In this document: positions 45,047-52,934 of the stretch, piece by piece | How the letters are laid out: the number at the start of each line of letters is the position of its first letter | How positions within the stretch are numbered: position 1 is the stretch's first letter | From: Embleya hyalina | GTDB taxonomy: Bacteria; Actinomycetota; Actinomycetes; Streptomycetales; Streptomycetaceae | DNA: 64,000 nt | Assembly (NCBI RefSeq): GCF_003967355.1 | Contig: NZ_BIFH01000029.1 | Span: 62,001 to 126,000 of the forward strand | Direction of reading: 5' to 3' | Position numbers and translations under genes: made by a program | Notes under the pieces: generated by a model | Seen by the model: the letters and a program-made list of their open reading frames with translations, nothing else | Told to the model about the DNA's origin: nothing | Database searches by the model: none

Positions 45047-47326
45047 ATGATTTCCTATCGTGCTGAGACGACCGGTCCGATCGTGGTGGGCAAGGTGTCC
45101 CGCCGAGTCCGGGCCCGCGACGCCTGGCTCCGGTGGCGCCGGGTGTGGCGGGCCCTGCTGACCGCGCTGGTCGTACTGTCCGTCACGGTGATCACCGGGC
45201 TCGGGGTCGCCCGGAGCACCGTGCTCTCCGCCGACTGGTACGACGGCGTGTTCGAACGCGAACACGCCTACGACCGGCTGTACGACGAGGTCCTGGTCGA
45301 CCCCCGACTGGCCGGCGTGCGCAACGACCTGCTCGGCCGGTTGCCGATACCGCCCAACCAGGTCACCGCCAATCTGCGCCTGGTGCTGCCGCCGTCCACG
45401 CTGCGCGGCATGGTCCGGGTGCAGGTCGGCCACATCGTCGGATACCTGCGCGGCGACGAGCGCGAGTTGCGGCTGAGCGTCGACCTCAAACCGGTGATCA
45501 ACAACCTCGGCAAGGCCGCCGACGTCTACGTCGGCGACCTCACCGGCGACGTGCCCCGGGTGACCCAGGACAACGCGCCCGCGCTCGTGGACAACGTCTC
45601 CAAGGCCCTGGACGCGCTGGCCCAGGGCCGACCGCCCGAGGCGCTGCCCGCGCTGAACCTGGACCCCGCGGCGGCCCCCGAGGTGGCCGACCTGATCCTG
45701 GCCCGGCTGCCGGTCGAGGCGCGTGAGCCGATCCGCGGGCAGGTGGTGGCCTCGCTGCGCGCCGACGACCTCGGCGGGGTACTGGTCGCCGTCGTCCCGG
45801 TGATCTTCGGCGAGAAGGTGCGCCAGGCCCAGCTGGGCCTGACCGGCCTGTCCCACGGCGGCAGTTGGGACCTGACCCTGGACCTGCGGGCGAACCGGGC
45901 CAAGCAGACCGAGATGCGCCTGGGTCAACTCGAACAACTGCGCGCGATGACCGTGTTCGGGCTGGGTCGGCTGCTGATCGCGGCGAGTGTCACCGCGCTG
46001 CTCGGCCTGGTGCTGCTGTGGTGGACCGGCCCCACGCGCGGCGCGGCCCGGTTGCGGCTGCCGGCCCTGGCGCTGGCGGGCGGCGGGCTGCTCGCGGGAG
46101 CGGGCTGCCTGATCGGCTGGGCCCTGCTGCCGCACGTGGTGCCGGAGGACCGCGACGGGTGGGCGCCCTCGGTGACCCGGCTCACCGGCGACCTCCAGGA
46201 GGCGGCGGCCCGGGACGTGGTCGGGGTGTGGCTGGCCGCCGCCGCGGTACCGCTGGTGTTCGGCGGGGTCACCTTCGGCGCAATCGCGCTGTGGGAGCGG
46301 CACCGGCACCGGCGGGCCGCGCCGGTGCGCCACACCACCCGCCGCGTGCTCACCACCGGCGCGGCGGTGGCCGCGGCCGGGGCGCTCGCGCTGACCGTCT
46401 TCGTCCCGGTGCCCACCTCCGGCTCGAAGTCGCACGGCGAGCGCTGCAACGGGATGACCGAGTTGTGCGGTCGGCGCTACGACCAGGTCGCCTACCTGGC
46501 CACGCACAACTCGATGTCCTCGACCGCGGCGCGCTTCCTCAGCCCGCTCCAGGACGCGGACATCGTCACCCAACTCGACGCGGGCGTGCGGGGCCTGCTG
46601 GTGGACTCCTACACGTGGGAGGCGCCCGAGGAGGTGGCGAGCCGGCTCGCCGAGTCGGACCTGGACCCCGACTCGCGCCGGATCATCGCCGGGGTGGTCA
46701 ACGACGTCGCGCCGGCCCGACCCGGGTTGTGGTTCTGCCACTCGGTGTGCCGGGGCGGCGCGCTGCCGATGGTGGACACGCTGCGCGCGGTGGGGCAGTG
46801 GATGGACCGCAACCCGCGGGAGGTGGTGACCCTGATCGTGCAGGACGCGATCAGCGCCCAGGCGACCGAATGGGCCTTCCACGAGGCCGGGTTGGACCGG
46901 CTGCTGTTCACCCCGGCCGCGGATCCGAGCGAACCGTGGCCCACCCTCGGCACGATGATCGACCGCGGCCGACGCCTGGTGGTCTTCGCCGAGCGCGCCG
47001 ACGGACCCACCCCGTGGTACCGCAACTTCTACCGCTACGGGATGGAGACGCCCTACGCGTACGCGAGCCCGACCGAGATGAACTGCCTGCCCAACCGCGG
47101 CGGTACCGACAAGCGGCTGTTCCTGCTGAACAACTTCGTCACCGCGACCGGCGGCAGTCGCACCGACGCCGCACAGGTCAACGCGCGCCCGTTCCTGCTG
47201 GATCGGGCCCGCCGGTGCGAGCGCGAGCGCGGCGCGCCGGTGAACTTCGTCGCCGTCGACTTCGCCGGCATCGGCGACACGAAGGGCGCGGTGGACGTGT
47301 TGAACATCACCCGGAAATCACACTGA
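45047..47326 (+). CDS. Membrane protein fused to a PI-PLC-like domain
   Basis: The protein has about 759 residues. The N-terminal half has one helix near 35-60, a large extracytoplasmic part (about 60-290) and three more helices (about 300-445). The C-terminal half resembles a PI-PLC X domain: 'YLATHNSMSS' (H487), 'DAGVRGLLVDSYTW', 'LWFCHSVCRGGALPM' with a second His, and 'REVVTLIVQD'. The domain should lie outside the cell and act on a phosphodiester such as a phosphatidylinositol lipid, which actinomycetes contain. The Ca or acid-base residues cannot all be assigned. I chose ATG 45047; GTG 45044 and TTG 45041 precede it in frame. Confidence 0.75.
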   Translation: MISYRAETTGPIVVGKVSRRVRARDAWLRWRRVWRALLTALVVLSVTVITGLGVARSTVLSADWYDGVFEREHAYDRLYDEVLVDPRLAGVRNDLLGRLPIPPNQVTANLRLVLPPSTLRGMVRVQVGHIVGYLRGDERELRLSVDLKPVINNLGKAADVYVGDLTGDVPRVTQDNAPALVDNVSKALDALAQGRPPEALPALNLDPAAAPEVADLILARLPVEAREPIRGQVVASLRADDLGGVLVAVVPVIFGEKVRQAQLGLTGLSHGGSWDLTLDLRANRAKQTEMRLGQLEQLRAMTVFGLGRLLIAASVTALLGLVLLWWTGPTRGAARLRLPALALAGGGLLAGAGCLIGWALLPHVVPEDRDGWAPSVTRLTGDLQEAAARDVVGVWLAAAAVPLVFGGVTFGAIALWERHRHRRAAPVRHTTRRVLTTGAAVAAAGALALTVFVPVPTSGSKSHGERCNGMTELCGRRYDQVAYLATHNSMSSTAARFLSPLQDADIVTQLDAGVRGLLVDSYTWEAPEEVASRLAESDLDPDSRRIIAGVVNDVAPARPGLWFCHSVCRGGALPMVDTLRAVGQWMDRNPREVVTLIVQDAISAQATEWAFHEAGLDRLLFTPAADPSEPWPTLGTMIDRGRRLVVFAERADGPTPWYRNFYRYGMETPYAYASPTEMNCLPNRGGTDKRLFLLNNFVTATGGSRTDAAQVNARPFLLDRARRCERERGAPVNFVAVDFAGIGDTKGAVDVLNITRKSH

Positions 47327-47355
47327 TGGACCGTCAATTTATCGACAGTAGGTGG

Positions 47356-47820
47356 TCAATAGGACAGGCCGTGCCCGGTTTCGAAGAGCGGTTCCGCGTC
47401 GGCCGGCAGCGCGTCGACCAGCCGGCCGGCCGGCGCGTAGCGGCCGAACACCACGTCGAGCACGCCCACGTCGTCGGCGCCCCTGGTGCCCAGCAACGCC
47501 GCGCAGTAGCCGACCAGATCGGCCACCGCGGCGGGGCGGAACAGGTCGATCACGGCCACTGTGGGCACCGACGCGGCGATGTCCACGATCCGGTCGAGTT
47601 CGGCGTCGGCGTGGTCCTCGGGCAGCCGCAGCAGGGCCACGTCGGCGTCGGCGAGATCGCTCACCACGGTCGCGTAGCGGGCCGCGACGCCGATGTCCAA
47701 GTGCTCGGTGTACACGCGCAGCGCGTCGCGCAGCGGCAGGGCCGGGCCGCCGCTGGTGCTGATCCGTGAGCTGGTGCGGTTCGTGAGCAGCACGACGGCG
47801 TGCGGGTCCCGATCCGGCAT
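47356..47820 (-). CDS. Stand-alone GH3 C-terminal-like domain protein
   Basis: This 154-residue protein resembles only the C-terminal (alpha/beta sandwich) domain of family 3 beta-glucosidases. 'ALRVYTEHLDIGVAARYATVVSDLADADVALLRL' and the closing 'FGRYAPAGRLVDALPADAEPLFETGHGLSY' match the end of such enzymes, where the segment before 'GHGLSY' closes the active site. The N-terminal catalytic barrel is missing. GGAGGAGGG before ATG 47820 supports a true start, so it may be a free domain rather than a relic. It lies downstream of the two DUF3558 lipoprotein genes. Confidence 0.65.
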   Translation of the reverse strand: MPDRDPHAVVLLTNRTSSRISTSGGPALPLRDALRVYTEHLDIGVAARYATVVSDLADADVALLRLPEDHADAELDRIVDIAASVPTVAVIDLFRPAAVADLVGYCAALLGTRGADDVGVLDVVFGRYAPAGRLVDALPADAEPLFETGHGLSY

Positions 47821-47931
47821 GGGTGAGCCCTCCTCCTGGCCGCGGCACGCGCCGCCCTGACCCCGGACCCTACGCGCCGGGGACGACGTCTCGAGCACCA
47901 GGTTGCCGGCGCCTACCCCGAATCGGCCCGC

Positions 47932-48522
47932 TCAGCCGGCCACTTCCAGCGCCGCCGCCGCCGTGCGGGCCAGCGCGACCAGGCGCTCGCGGTCGGCGAC
48001 GGGCACGGTGATGTCGACCGCGACGACCAGGTCGCCCCGGGCTCGGGCGAAGGCCAGGCCCAGACCGCGGACGGGGTCCTGGTACAGCACCGCGGCCTCG
48101 GCGATCCCGGGCAGCGTCTCGCGCGGGCCGCTGCCCGTGGCCGACGAGCGCGCGGCGTCGACCGGCCCGCCGACCATCGCCTGGGGCAACTGCCCGACGG
48201 TGACGGTCAGTACCCGCTGCTCGCGCCCGTCCAGGTAGTCGCAGGTGCGGCCCGCCTCAGCGGGGCGGGTGTGCACGGGGCCGATCGCCAGCACCTCCTC
48301 GACCCGGGTGAGCGAGAGCAGGTCGCAGCCGCTGCCCGGCGGCGCGTTGCCGGCCGGCGCCGCGCGGGTGGGCCGCGGCGGGGCGCCCGCGGGATCGCCC
48401 GGAGTGAGGGTGGCCGAGGCCGTGTGTCGCGGCGCCGGGTCGTCGCCGTCGCAGCCGCCGAGCAGGCACGCCAGGCCCACCACGGCCACCAGGCCGGCGG
48501 TGGACCCGGCGCGCCCGGTCAC
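47932..48522 (-). CDS. DUF3558 family lipoprotein (second of pair)
   Basis: This 196-residue protein has a signal with lipobox LGGC (C24). After a Pro/Ala/Thr linker, 'GCDLLSLTRVEEVLAIGPVHTRPAEAGRTCDYLDG' resembles the start of DUF3558 domains, with two Cys that could pair. Members are cell-surface lipoproteins of unknown function, common in actinomycetes. It starts with GTG overlapping the stop of the upstream DUF3558 gene, so the two are co-translated. Confidence 0.8.
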   Translation of the reverse strand: MTGRAGSTAGLVAVVGLACLLGGCDGDDPAPRHTASATLTPGDPAGAPPRPTRAAPAGNAPPGSGCDLLSLTRVEEVLAIGPVHTRPAEAGRTCDYLDGREQRVLTVTVGQLPQAMVGGPVDAARSSATGSGPRETLPGIAEAAVLYQDPVRGLGLAFARARGDLVVAVDITVPVADRERLVALARTAAAALEVAG

Positions 48523-49241
48523 ACCCGGCCGATCATCGTCCGGGCGATCGTGGCCAGCACATCGGGCGGGACGTCCTTGTCGCTGCGGGTGACGTAGACG
48601 TCGGCGTCCAGGTAGGTGTCGCCCACGCGCTTGGCCCACACGACGCCGTTGGCGGTGGAATCGCGGTAGGTGAAGGCCGCGTCGCCCACGCCGGCGAGCG
48701 CCACGGGGTTGTCGCTCGCGCCGATCGTGCCCTTCGCGGCCTGCTCGGCGCTGCTGTACCGGGGATCGCTGGTCGACATCATCACCGTCATCATGGACAA
48801 GCCGCGCGAATCGCGGTAGTCGCAGAACGAACTGCTCGAAGAGTGGAGTTTCTCGTCCACTTCGGCCTTGACCACCGGAAGTCCGATGAACGAGGCCACC
48901 TCGGCGACGGTGAGCAGCTTGCACGGGTCGTTCACATAGGGCGCCGCGGGCCCGGTCGCGGGCGCGGCGGTGCCGCTCGACGACGAACTCGCGGACGCGC
49001 TCGGCGAGGACGACGTGCCGCCGGTGGGCGGCGCGGTGGTGCGGCGCGGCGGGCGGGTGGTGCTCTCGCTGGGGCGATCCGTGGGCCGGTCGCTCGCCCG
49101 GGGGCTCGACGCGGGCGGGCTCTCCAGCGCGCGCACGGTGTCCAGCGGGGATCGATTGTCGGTACCGCAGCCGGCCGTCGCGCCGGCCGCGGCCAGGGCG
49201 AGGAGTACCGCGACGCCGGCGCGGACGGTCCTGATGCGCAC
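48519..49241 (-). CDS. DUF3558 family lipoprotein (first of pair)
   Basis: This 240-residue protein has a signal with lipobox TAGC (C25), a long Ser/Thr/Pro-rich linker (about 35-105) and a C-terminal DUF3558 domain ('DPCKLLTVAEVASFIGLPVV', 'SFCDYRDSRGLSMMTVMM', 'VGDAAFTYR'). The linker should span the cell wall. I chose GTG 49241, with GGGGGG upstream; a longer start at 49280 is possible. It overlaps the next DUF3558 gene by four bases. Confidence 0.82.
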   Translation of the reverse strand: MRIRTVRAGVAVLLALAAAGATAGCGTDNRSPLDTVRALESPPASSPRASDRPTDRPSESTTRPPRRTTAPPTGGTSSSPSASASSSSSGTAAPATGPAAPYVNDPCKLLTVAEVASFIGLPVVKAEVDEKLHSSSSSFCDYRDSRGLSMMTVMMSTSDPRYSSAEQAAKGTIGASDNPVALAGVGDAAFTYRDSTANGVVWAKRVGDTYLDADVYVTRSDKDVPPDVLATIARTMIGRV

Positions 49242-49379
49242 TTTGGTGTTCCCCCCGATGTTCGAAGTGCAGTCGTCCATGAGATGAACCTAGGCCCCCG
49301 AGGGTTCCCCGAACGAGCGGTACCTCCCTTGCACCTGCCCGGGGACCCCGAGGCGACTCCCGCACGGGATAATGCGCCC

Positions 49380-50126
49380 ATGACTTCCGCTCCACACTCG
49401 ACCACCCATCCGGGGGCCCGCGCGGTGACGCAGGCCGTGATCCTCGCCGGCGGGCAGGGTTCACGGTTGCGCCCCTACACCGACGATCGGCCCAAGCCGA
49501 TGGTGGAGATCCCGGGCACCGGTACCCCGATCATCGGACATCAGCTGCGCTGGCTGGCCGCCGAGGGCGTGACCGACGTGGTGGTCTCCTGCGGACACCT
49601 CGCCGAAGTGCTGCAGGACTGGCTGAAGAGCGCCGAGTTGCCGGTGCGCGTGGAGACCGTGGTGGAGACCGAACCGCTGGGCCGGGGCGGCGGGTTGAAG
49701 TTCGCCGCCGCCGCGCTGCCGCGTCCGGACGAGCCGTGGTACGCCACCAACGGCGACATCTGGACCAGGTTCTCGCTCACCGAGATGGCCGCCTTCCACC
49801 ACGAGCGCACCGCGCTGGCCACGCTCGCGCTGGCCCGGCCCAGGATTCCGTGGGGGGTGGTGGAGACCGACAAGTACGGGCACGTCCTGGACTTCATCGA
49901 GGCGCCGCCCTCGCCCTACCTGATCAACGCCGGCGTATACGTGTTCGCGCCCGAGTTCACCGCGCTGCTGCCCGACGTGGGCGACCACGAGCGCACCACG
50001 TTCCCGGGCCTGGCGCGGGCGCAGAAGCTGGCCGGCTTCCCGATCCCGCAGGGCGCGTACTGGCGGGCGATCGACACCGCCAAGGATCTGTCGGAGGCGG
50101 CCCGGGAGTTGCGCGCCGAGGGCTGA
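49380..50126 (+). CDS. Sugar-1-phosphate nucleotidyltransferase
   Basis: This 248-residue protein has the nucleotidyltransferase core: 'AVILAGGQGSRLRPYTDDRPKPMVEI' (19-44), with G-G-x-G-x-R-L-x-P and the catalytic K39, and the metal-binding Asp in 'ATNGDIWTRF'. It lacks a C-terminal hexapeptide-repeat domain. Such proteins join a sugar 1-phosphate to an NTP, producing an NDP-sugar for glycans. The likely sugar cannot be named. It has its own strong terminator and stands alone, 1.5 kb from the sugar dehydratase-like gene. Confidence 0.9.
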   Translation: MTSAPHSTTHPGARAVTQAVILAGGQGSRLRPYTDDRPKPMVEIPGTGTPIIGHQLRWLAAEGVTDVVVSCGHLAEVLQDWLKSAELPVRVETVVETEPLGRGGGLKFAAAALPRPDEPWYATNGDIWTRFSLTEMAAFHHERTALATLALARPRIPWGVVETDKYGHVLDFIEAPPSPYLINAGVYVFAPEFTALLPDVGDHERTTFPGLARAQKLAGFPIPQGAYWRAIDTAKDLSEAARELRAEG

Positions 50127-50156
50127 GCCGGCTCGCGAGTACCCCGTCGGAACAGG

Positions 50157-50190
50157 TCCGGCCCCGGTCGCGGTCGCGACCGGGGCCGGA
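50157..50190. terminator. Bidirectional terminator, nucleotidyltransferase/MarR
   Basis: Sixteen-base perfect arms (50157-50172 and 50175-50190, beginning TCCGGCCCCGGTCGCG) with a 2-base centre, 30 bases after the nucleotidyltransferase stop. Confidence 0.85.
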
Positions 50191-50320
50191 ATCTTCTCCC
50201 CGGGAATGTCGGCGGATTCCTCCGGTGGTGAGTGTGTCGTTCGGGATCTCGTCCCGCTTCCCGTGACCCCCGCGGCCACGGGTTTGGGCGGTTTCGAGTT
50301 ACCGCTTCAAGGCCGCGGAA

Positions 50321-50830
50321 TCAGGACGTGATGCCCGCTCGCGCGCCCGGGTTGGCGGTGTCGCGCACCACCCGGAGGCCGTCGAGGAGGCCGTCGAGCT
50401 GACCGTCGGCCAGCGGATCCAGCAGCCAGGTCTGGATCAGTTCGACGTGGCCGGGCAGAACCCCGCCTATTCGGTCCGCGCCGTCGCGGGTGAGCACCGC
50501 GAACAGGGCCCGGCGGTCGGTGGGACAGTTCTCGCGGGTGACCAGTCCTTCCTTTTCCAGGCGGTCCACCACTCGGGTCACCCCCGAGGTGGACAGCGAC
50601 GTCTGTGCGGCGAGATCGCTCATCCGCAGGCGCTGCTCCGAGGAGCGGGCCAGGCGGACCAATACGTTGAAGTCCACCGTGGACAGACCGTGCTCGCCCA
50701 GCTGCGGGCTGAGGCGATCCATCAGGCCGGTGTAGACCTCCACGAGCAAACCCATCGCGGTGATGCGAGGGTCGTCGAAGGGCGTGGCCGTCGAAGGGGT
50801 GGGGGATGCGGCTCTCGGGGGAGTGTGCAT
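50321..50830 (-). CDS. MarR family regulator
   Basis: This 169-residue protein has the MarR winged helix ('LRMSDLAAQTSLSTSGVTRVVDRLEKEGLVTRENCPTDRRALFAVLTRDG'), with the D-x-R wing. ATG 50830 is preferred over a TTG at 50857, which lies in the operator. It is divergent from the YceI gene. MarR-YceI pairs are common in streptomycetes, where the regulator likely responds to a hydrophobic compound. Confidence 0.9.
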   Translation of the reverse strand: MHTPPRAASPTPSTATPFDDPRITAMGLLVEVYTGLMDRLSPQLGEHGLSTVDFNVLVRLARSSEQRLRMSDLAAQTSLSTSGVTRVVDRLEKEGLVTRENCPTDRRALFAVLTRDGADRIGGVLPGHVELIQTWLLDPLADGQLDGLLDGLRVVRDTANPGARAGITS

Positions 50831-50843
50831 CCGTCCATCATAG

Positions 50844-50870
50844 CAAGTAGTTGACAAGTGGAATATGTCA
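50844..50870. promoter_or_regulatory. Probable MarR operator
   Basis: TGACA (50852-50856), nine bases, TGTCA (50866-50870), preceded by CAAGTAGTTG. The AT-rich patch lies between the divergent marR and yceI genes. Assignment is inference. Confidence 0.5.
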
Positions 50871-50934
50871 GTTCAATATGTTGTTGAGGTCGATATCCGC
50901 AGGACAACAACTCCGTCCACGAGGAGATAACGAC

Positions 50935-51513
50935 ATGACGGCCACCACCCCCCGCCGCGACTGGCAGGGGCTCACGATCCCCACGCCCGGCACCTACGTG
51001 CTCGACGCGAACCACACCCGGGTCGGGTTCACCGCGCGACACCTGATGGTGAGCAAGGTGCGGGGACAGTTCGGCGAATTCTCCGGCGAGATCACCATCG
51101 CCGAGAACCCGCTGGAGTCCGGGGTCGAGGCGAGCATCGCGACGGCGAGCATGACCACCGGCCAGAAGGACCGCGACGCGCACCTGGCGAGCGCGGACTT
51201 CCTGGAGGTGGAGAAGTACCCGACGATGAAGTTCCGGACACTGCGGCTGACCGGCCACAAGGGCGGCGCCTTCACCCTGGTCGGCGAGCTGACCGTCAAG
51301 GACGTCACTCGCGAGGTGGAACTCGCCCTCGAACTGGAGGGCCTGGCGACCAGCCCGTGGGGCCAGGAGGTGCTCGCCTTCTCGGCGACCACCACGATCG
51401 ACCGCGAGGACTTCGGGATCACCTGGAACCAGGCGCTGGAGAGCGGCGGCGTGCTGGTGTCCAAGCGGATCGCGATCGAGATCGAGGGCGAGGCGATCCG
51501 TCAGGAGGACTGA
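50935..51513 (+). CDS. YceI family protein
   Basis: The 192-residue protein has a lipocalin-like YceI barrel: 'TYVLDANHTRVGFTARHLMVSKVRGQFGEFSG' with 'HTRVGF', and 'KYPTMKFRTLRLTGHKGGAFTLVGELTVKDVTREV'. YceI proteins bind isoprenoid chains or amides. No signal peptide is seen, so it is cytosolic. GAGGAG precedes ATG 50935. A strong shared terminator follows. Control is probably by the divergent MarR protein. Confidence 0.93.
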   Translation: MTATTPRRDWQGLTIPTPGTYVLDANHTRVGFTARHLMVSKVRGQFGEFSGEITIAENPLESGVEASIATASMTTGQKDRDAHLASADFLEVEKYPTMKFRTLRLTGHKGGAFTLVGELTVKDVTREVELALELEGLATSPWGQEVLAFSATTTIDREDFGITWNQALESGGVLVSKRIAIEIEGEAIRQED

Positions 51514-51557
51514 GGCCCGGGTTCCGTTCGGCCTCCATCCGGGTTCCGTCGCACGCG

Positions 51558-51596
51558 AGGGCGGGGCCGGGCGCGACACGCGCCCGGCCCCGCCCT
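51558..51596. terminator. Bidirectional terminator, yceI/sugar dehydratase
   Basis: Seventeen-base perfect arms (51558-51574 and 51580-51596) with a GACAC loop, between converging genes. Confidence 0.85.
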
Positions 51597-51616
51597 TCGC
51601 CGCGTGCGGCGCTCCG

Positions 51617-52816
51617 TCAGCGGCTCGCCAGGAACGCGTCGACCTGCTCGTGGATGTAGGCCACGTCGCCGGCGTCCATCCGGTGGTTCATCGGCACGAT
51701 CAGCGCGCGCTCCATCACCCGGTCCGCGTGGGGATAGCCGGCCGGGTCGGCGCGGTGCACGATGTCCTTGAAGCCGGGCTGGCGCAGGATGTTGCCCGAC
51801 CACACGGTGCGCGTGGACACCCCGCGCCGCTCCAGCCAGGACTGCATCTCGCCCCGGCTGAACGGGACGTCGTCGTTCAGCAGGATCGGGAAGTTGAGCC
51901 AGCCCGTCTCCAGGCCCTCGGTCTGCCTCGGCGCGGTGAACTCCGGCCGGGCGTCGAAGTAGGCGTGGTGGGCCGCGAAATGCTCCCGGCGGGTGGCCAG
52001 GAAGCGGGGCAGCTTGGCGAGTTGGGCCAGGCCGAACGCGGCACCGAGCTCGGACGGCTCGAAGTTCCAGCCGATCTCGTCGAAGATGAACAGGTTGTCG
52101 TACAGGACGCCGTCGATCTCCTCGAAGAAGTCGCGGTTGCCGCGCTTGGAGCCGAACAGCTGCACCTCGCTGCGCCGACCCCAGCGGCGCAGCAGCAGGC
52201 CGCGGTCGCGCAGCTCCTCGTCGTCGGTGAGCACCATGCCGCCGTTGCCGGCGCAGGTGATGATGTGCGACATCGCGAAACTGGTCACCGAGATGTCCGA
52301 GCGGGTGCCGGTGGGCGTGCCGCGCAGGGTGGCGCCGAGCGCGTCGCAGGAGTCCTCGACCACCTTCAGGCCGTGCCGGTCGGCGATCGCGCGGATCGTG
52401 TCCCAGTCGGGGGCGTTGCCCGCGAGGTTGGGGGTCAGGATGGCCCGGGTGCGCGGGCCGATCAGCGCCTCGATCCGGGCCGGGTCGATCTGGTAGGTGT
52501 CCGGCTCGACGTCGACGAGCACGGGCACCAGGCCCGCCTTGACCATCGGCGCGATGTCCGTGGAGAAGGTCAGCGTGGAGGTGATGATCTCGTCGCCGGG
52601 CGACAGGCGGAGCAGTTCGATCGCCAGATACAGCGCGGAGGAACCCGAGTTGCACATCAGGCCGTTGTGCTTGCCGAACAACTCCGCGACGCGCGACTCC
52701 ATGGCCGCGACGTTGGCTCCGATGCCCATCGCCGAGGGGGGTCCGTTCAGGACCGCCAGCATGGCGTCGATCTCGGCCTGGTCGTGCACGCTGCCGGCGT
52801 ACGGGATCTTGCGCAT
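51617..52816 (-). CDS. DegT/DnrJ/EryC1 family, 3-dehydratase-like (RfbH/ColD type)
   Basis: This 399-residue aminotransferase-fold protein is typical in length for the NDP-sugar branch. PLP-binding segments include 'LMCNSGSSALYLAIEL' and 'VVEDSCDALGA' (D155). The position of the PLP-linking Lys is H184 ('SFAMSHIITCAGNGG'), the change known in GDP-4-keto-6-deoxymannose 3-dehydratase ColD and in the E1/RfbH dehydratase. The four-Cys [2Fe-2S] site of RfbH is absent: the region reads 'EVQLFGSKRGNRDFFEEIDG'. So it is ColD-like, removing a 3-hydroxyl from a keto-sugar, or a new variant. Divergent from the AKR gene. Confidence 0.82.
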   Translation of the reverse strand: MRKIPYAGSVHDQAEIDAMLAVLNGPPSAMGIGANVAAMESRVAELFGKHNGLMCNSGSSALYLAIELLRLSPGDEIITSTLTFSTDIAPMVKAGLVPVLVDVEPDTYQIDPARIEALIGPRTRAILTPNLAGNAPDWDTIRAIADRHGLKVVEDSCDALGATLRGTPTGTRSDISVTSFAMSHIITCAGNGGMVLTDDEELRDRGLLLRRWGRRSEVQLFGSKRGNRDFFEEIDGVLYDNLFIFDEIGWNFEPSELGAAFGLAQLAKLPRFLATRREHFAAHHAYFDARPEFTAPRQTEGLETGWLNFPILLNDDVPFSRGEMQSWLERRGVSTRTVWSGNILRQPGFKDIVHRADPAGYPHADRVMERALIVPMNHRMDAGDVAYIHEQVDAFLASR

Positions 52817-52885
52817 GAGTGTGCCTACCCTCGTGGTGGTGCCGCGATCGCGGGCGTGGCTGACGGTGTGTCAGTTGGCGATGTG

Positions 52886-52906
52886 TCATAGCTATCATGG
52901 CTATGA
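52886..52906. promoter_or_regulatory. Perfect 21-bp inverted repeat in divergent promoter
   Basis: TCATAGC (52886-52892), TATCATG, GCTATGA (52900-52906). It lies between the sugar dehydratase-like gene and the AKR-GntR operon, 29 bases before the AKR GTG. The GntR-type protein is the obvious candidate to bind. Confidence 0.6.
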
Positions 52907-52934
52907 TGGGCGGACAAGACGACGGGAGCAGAGC

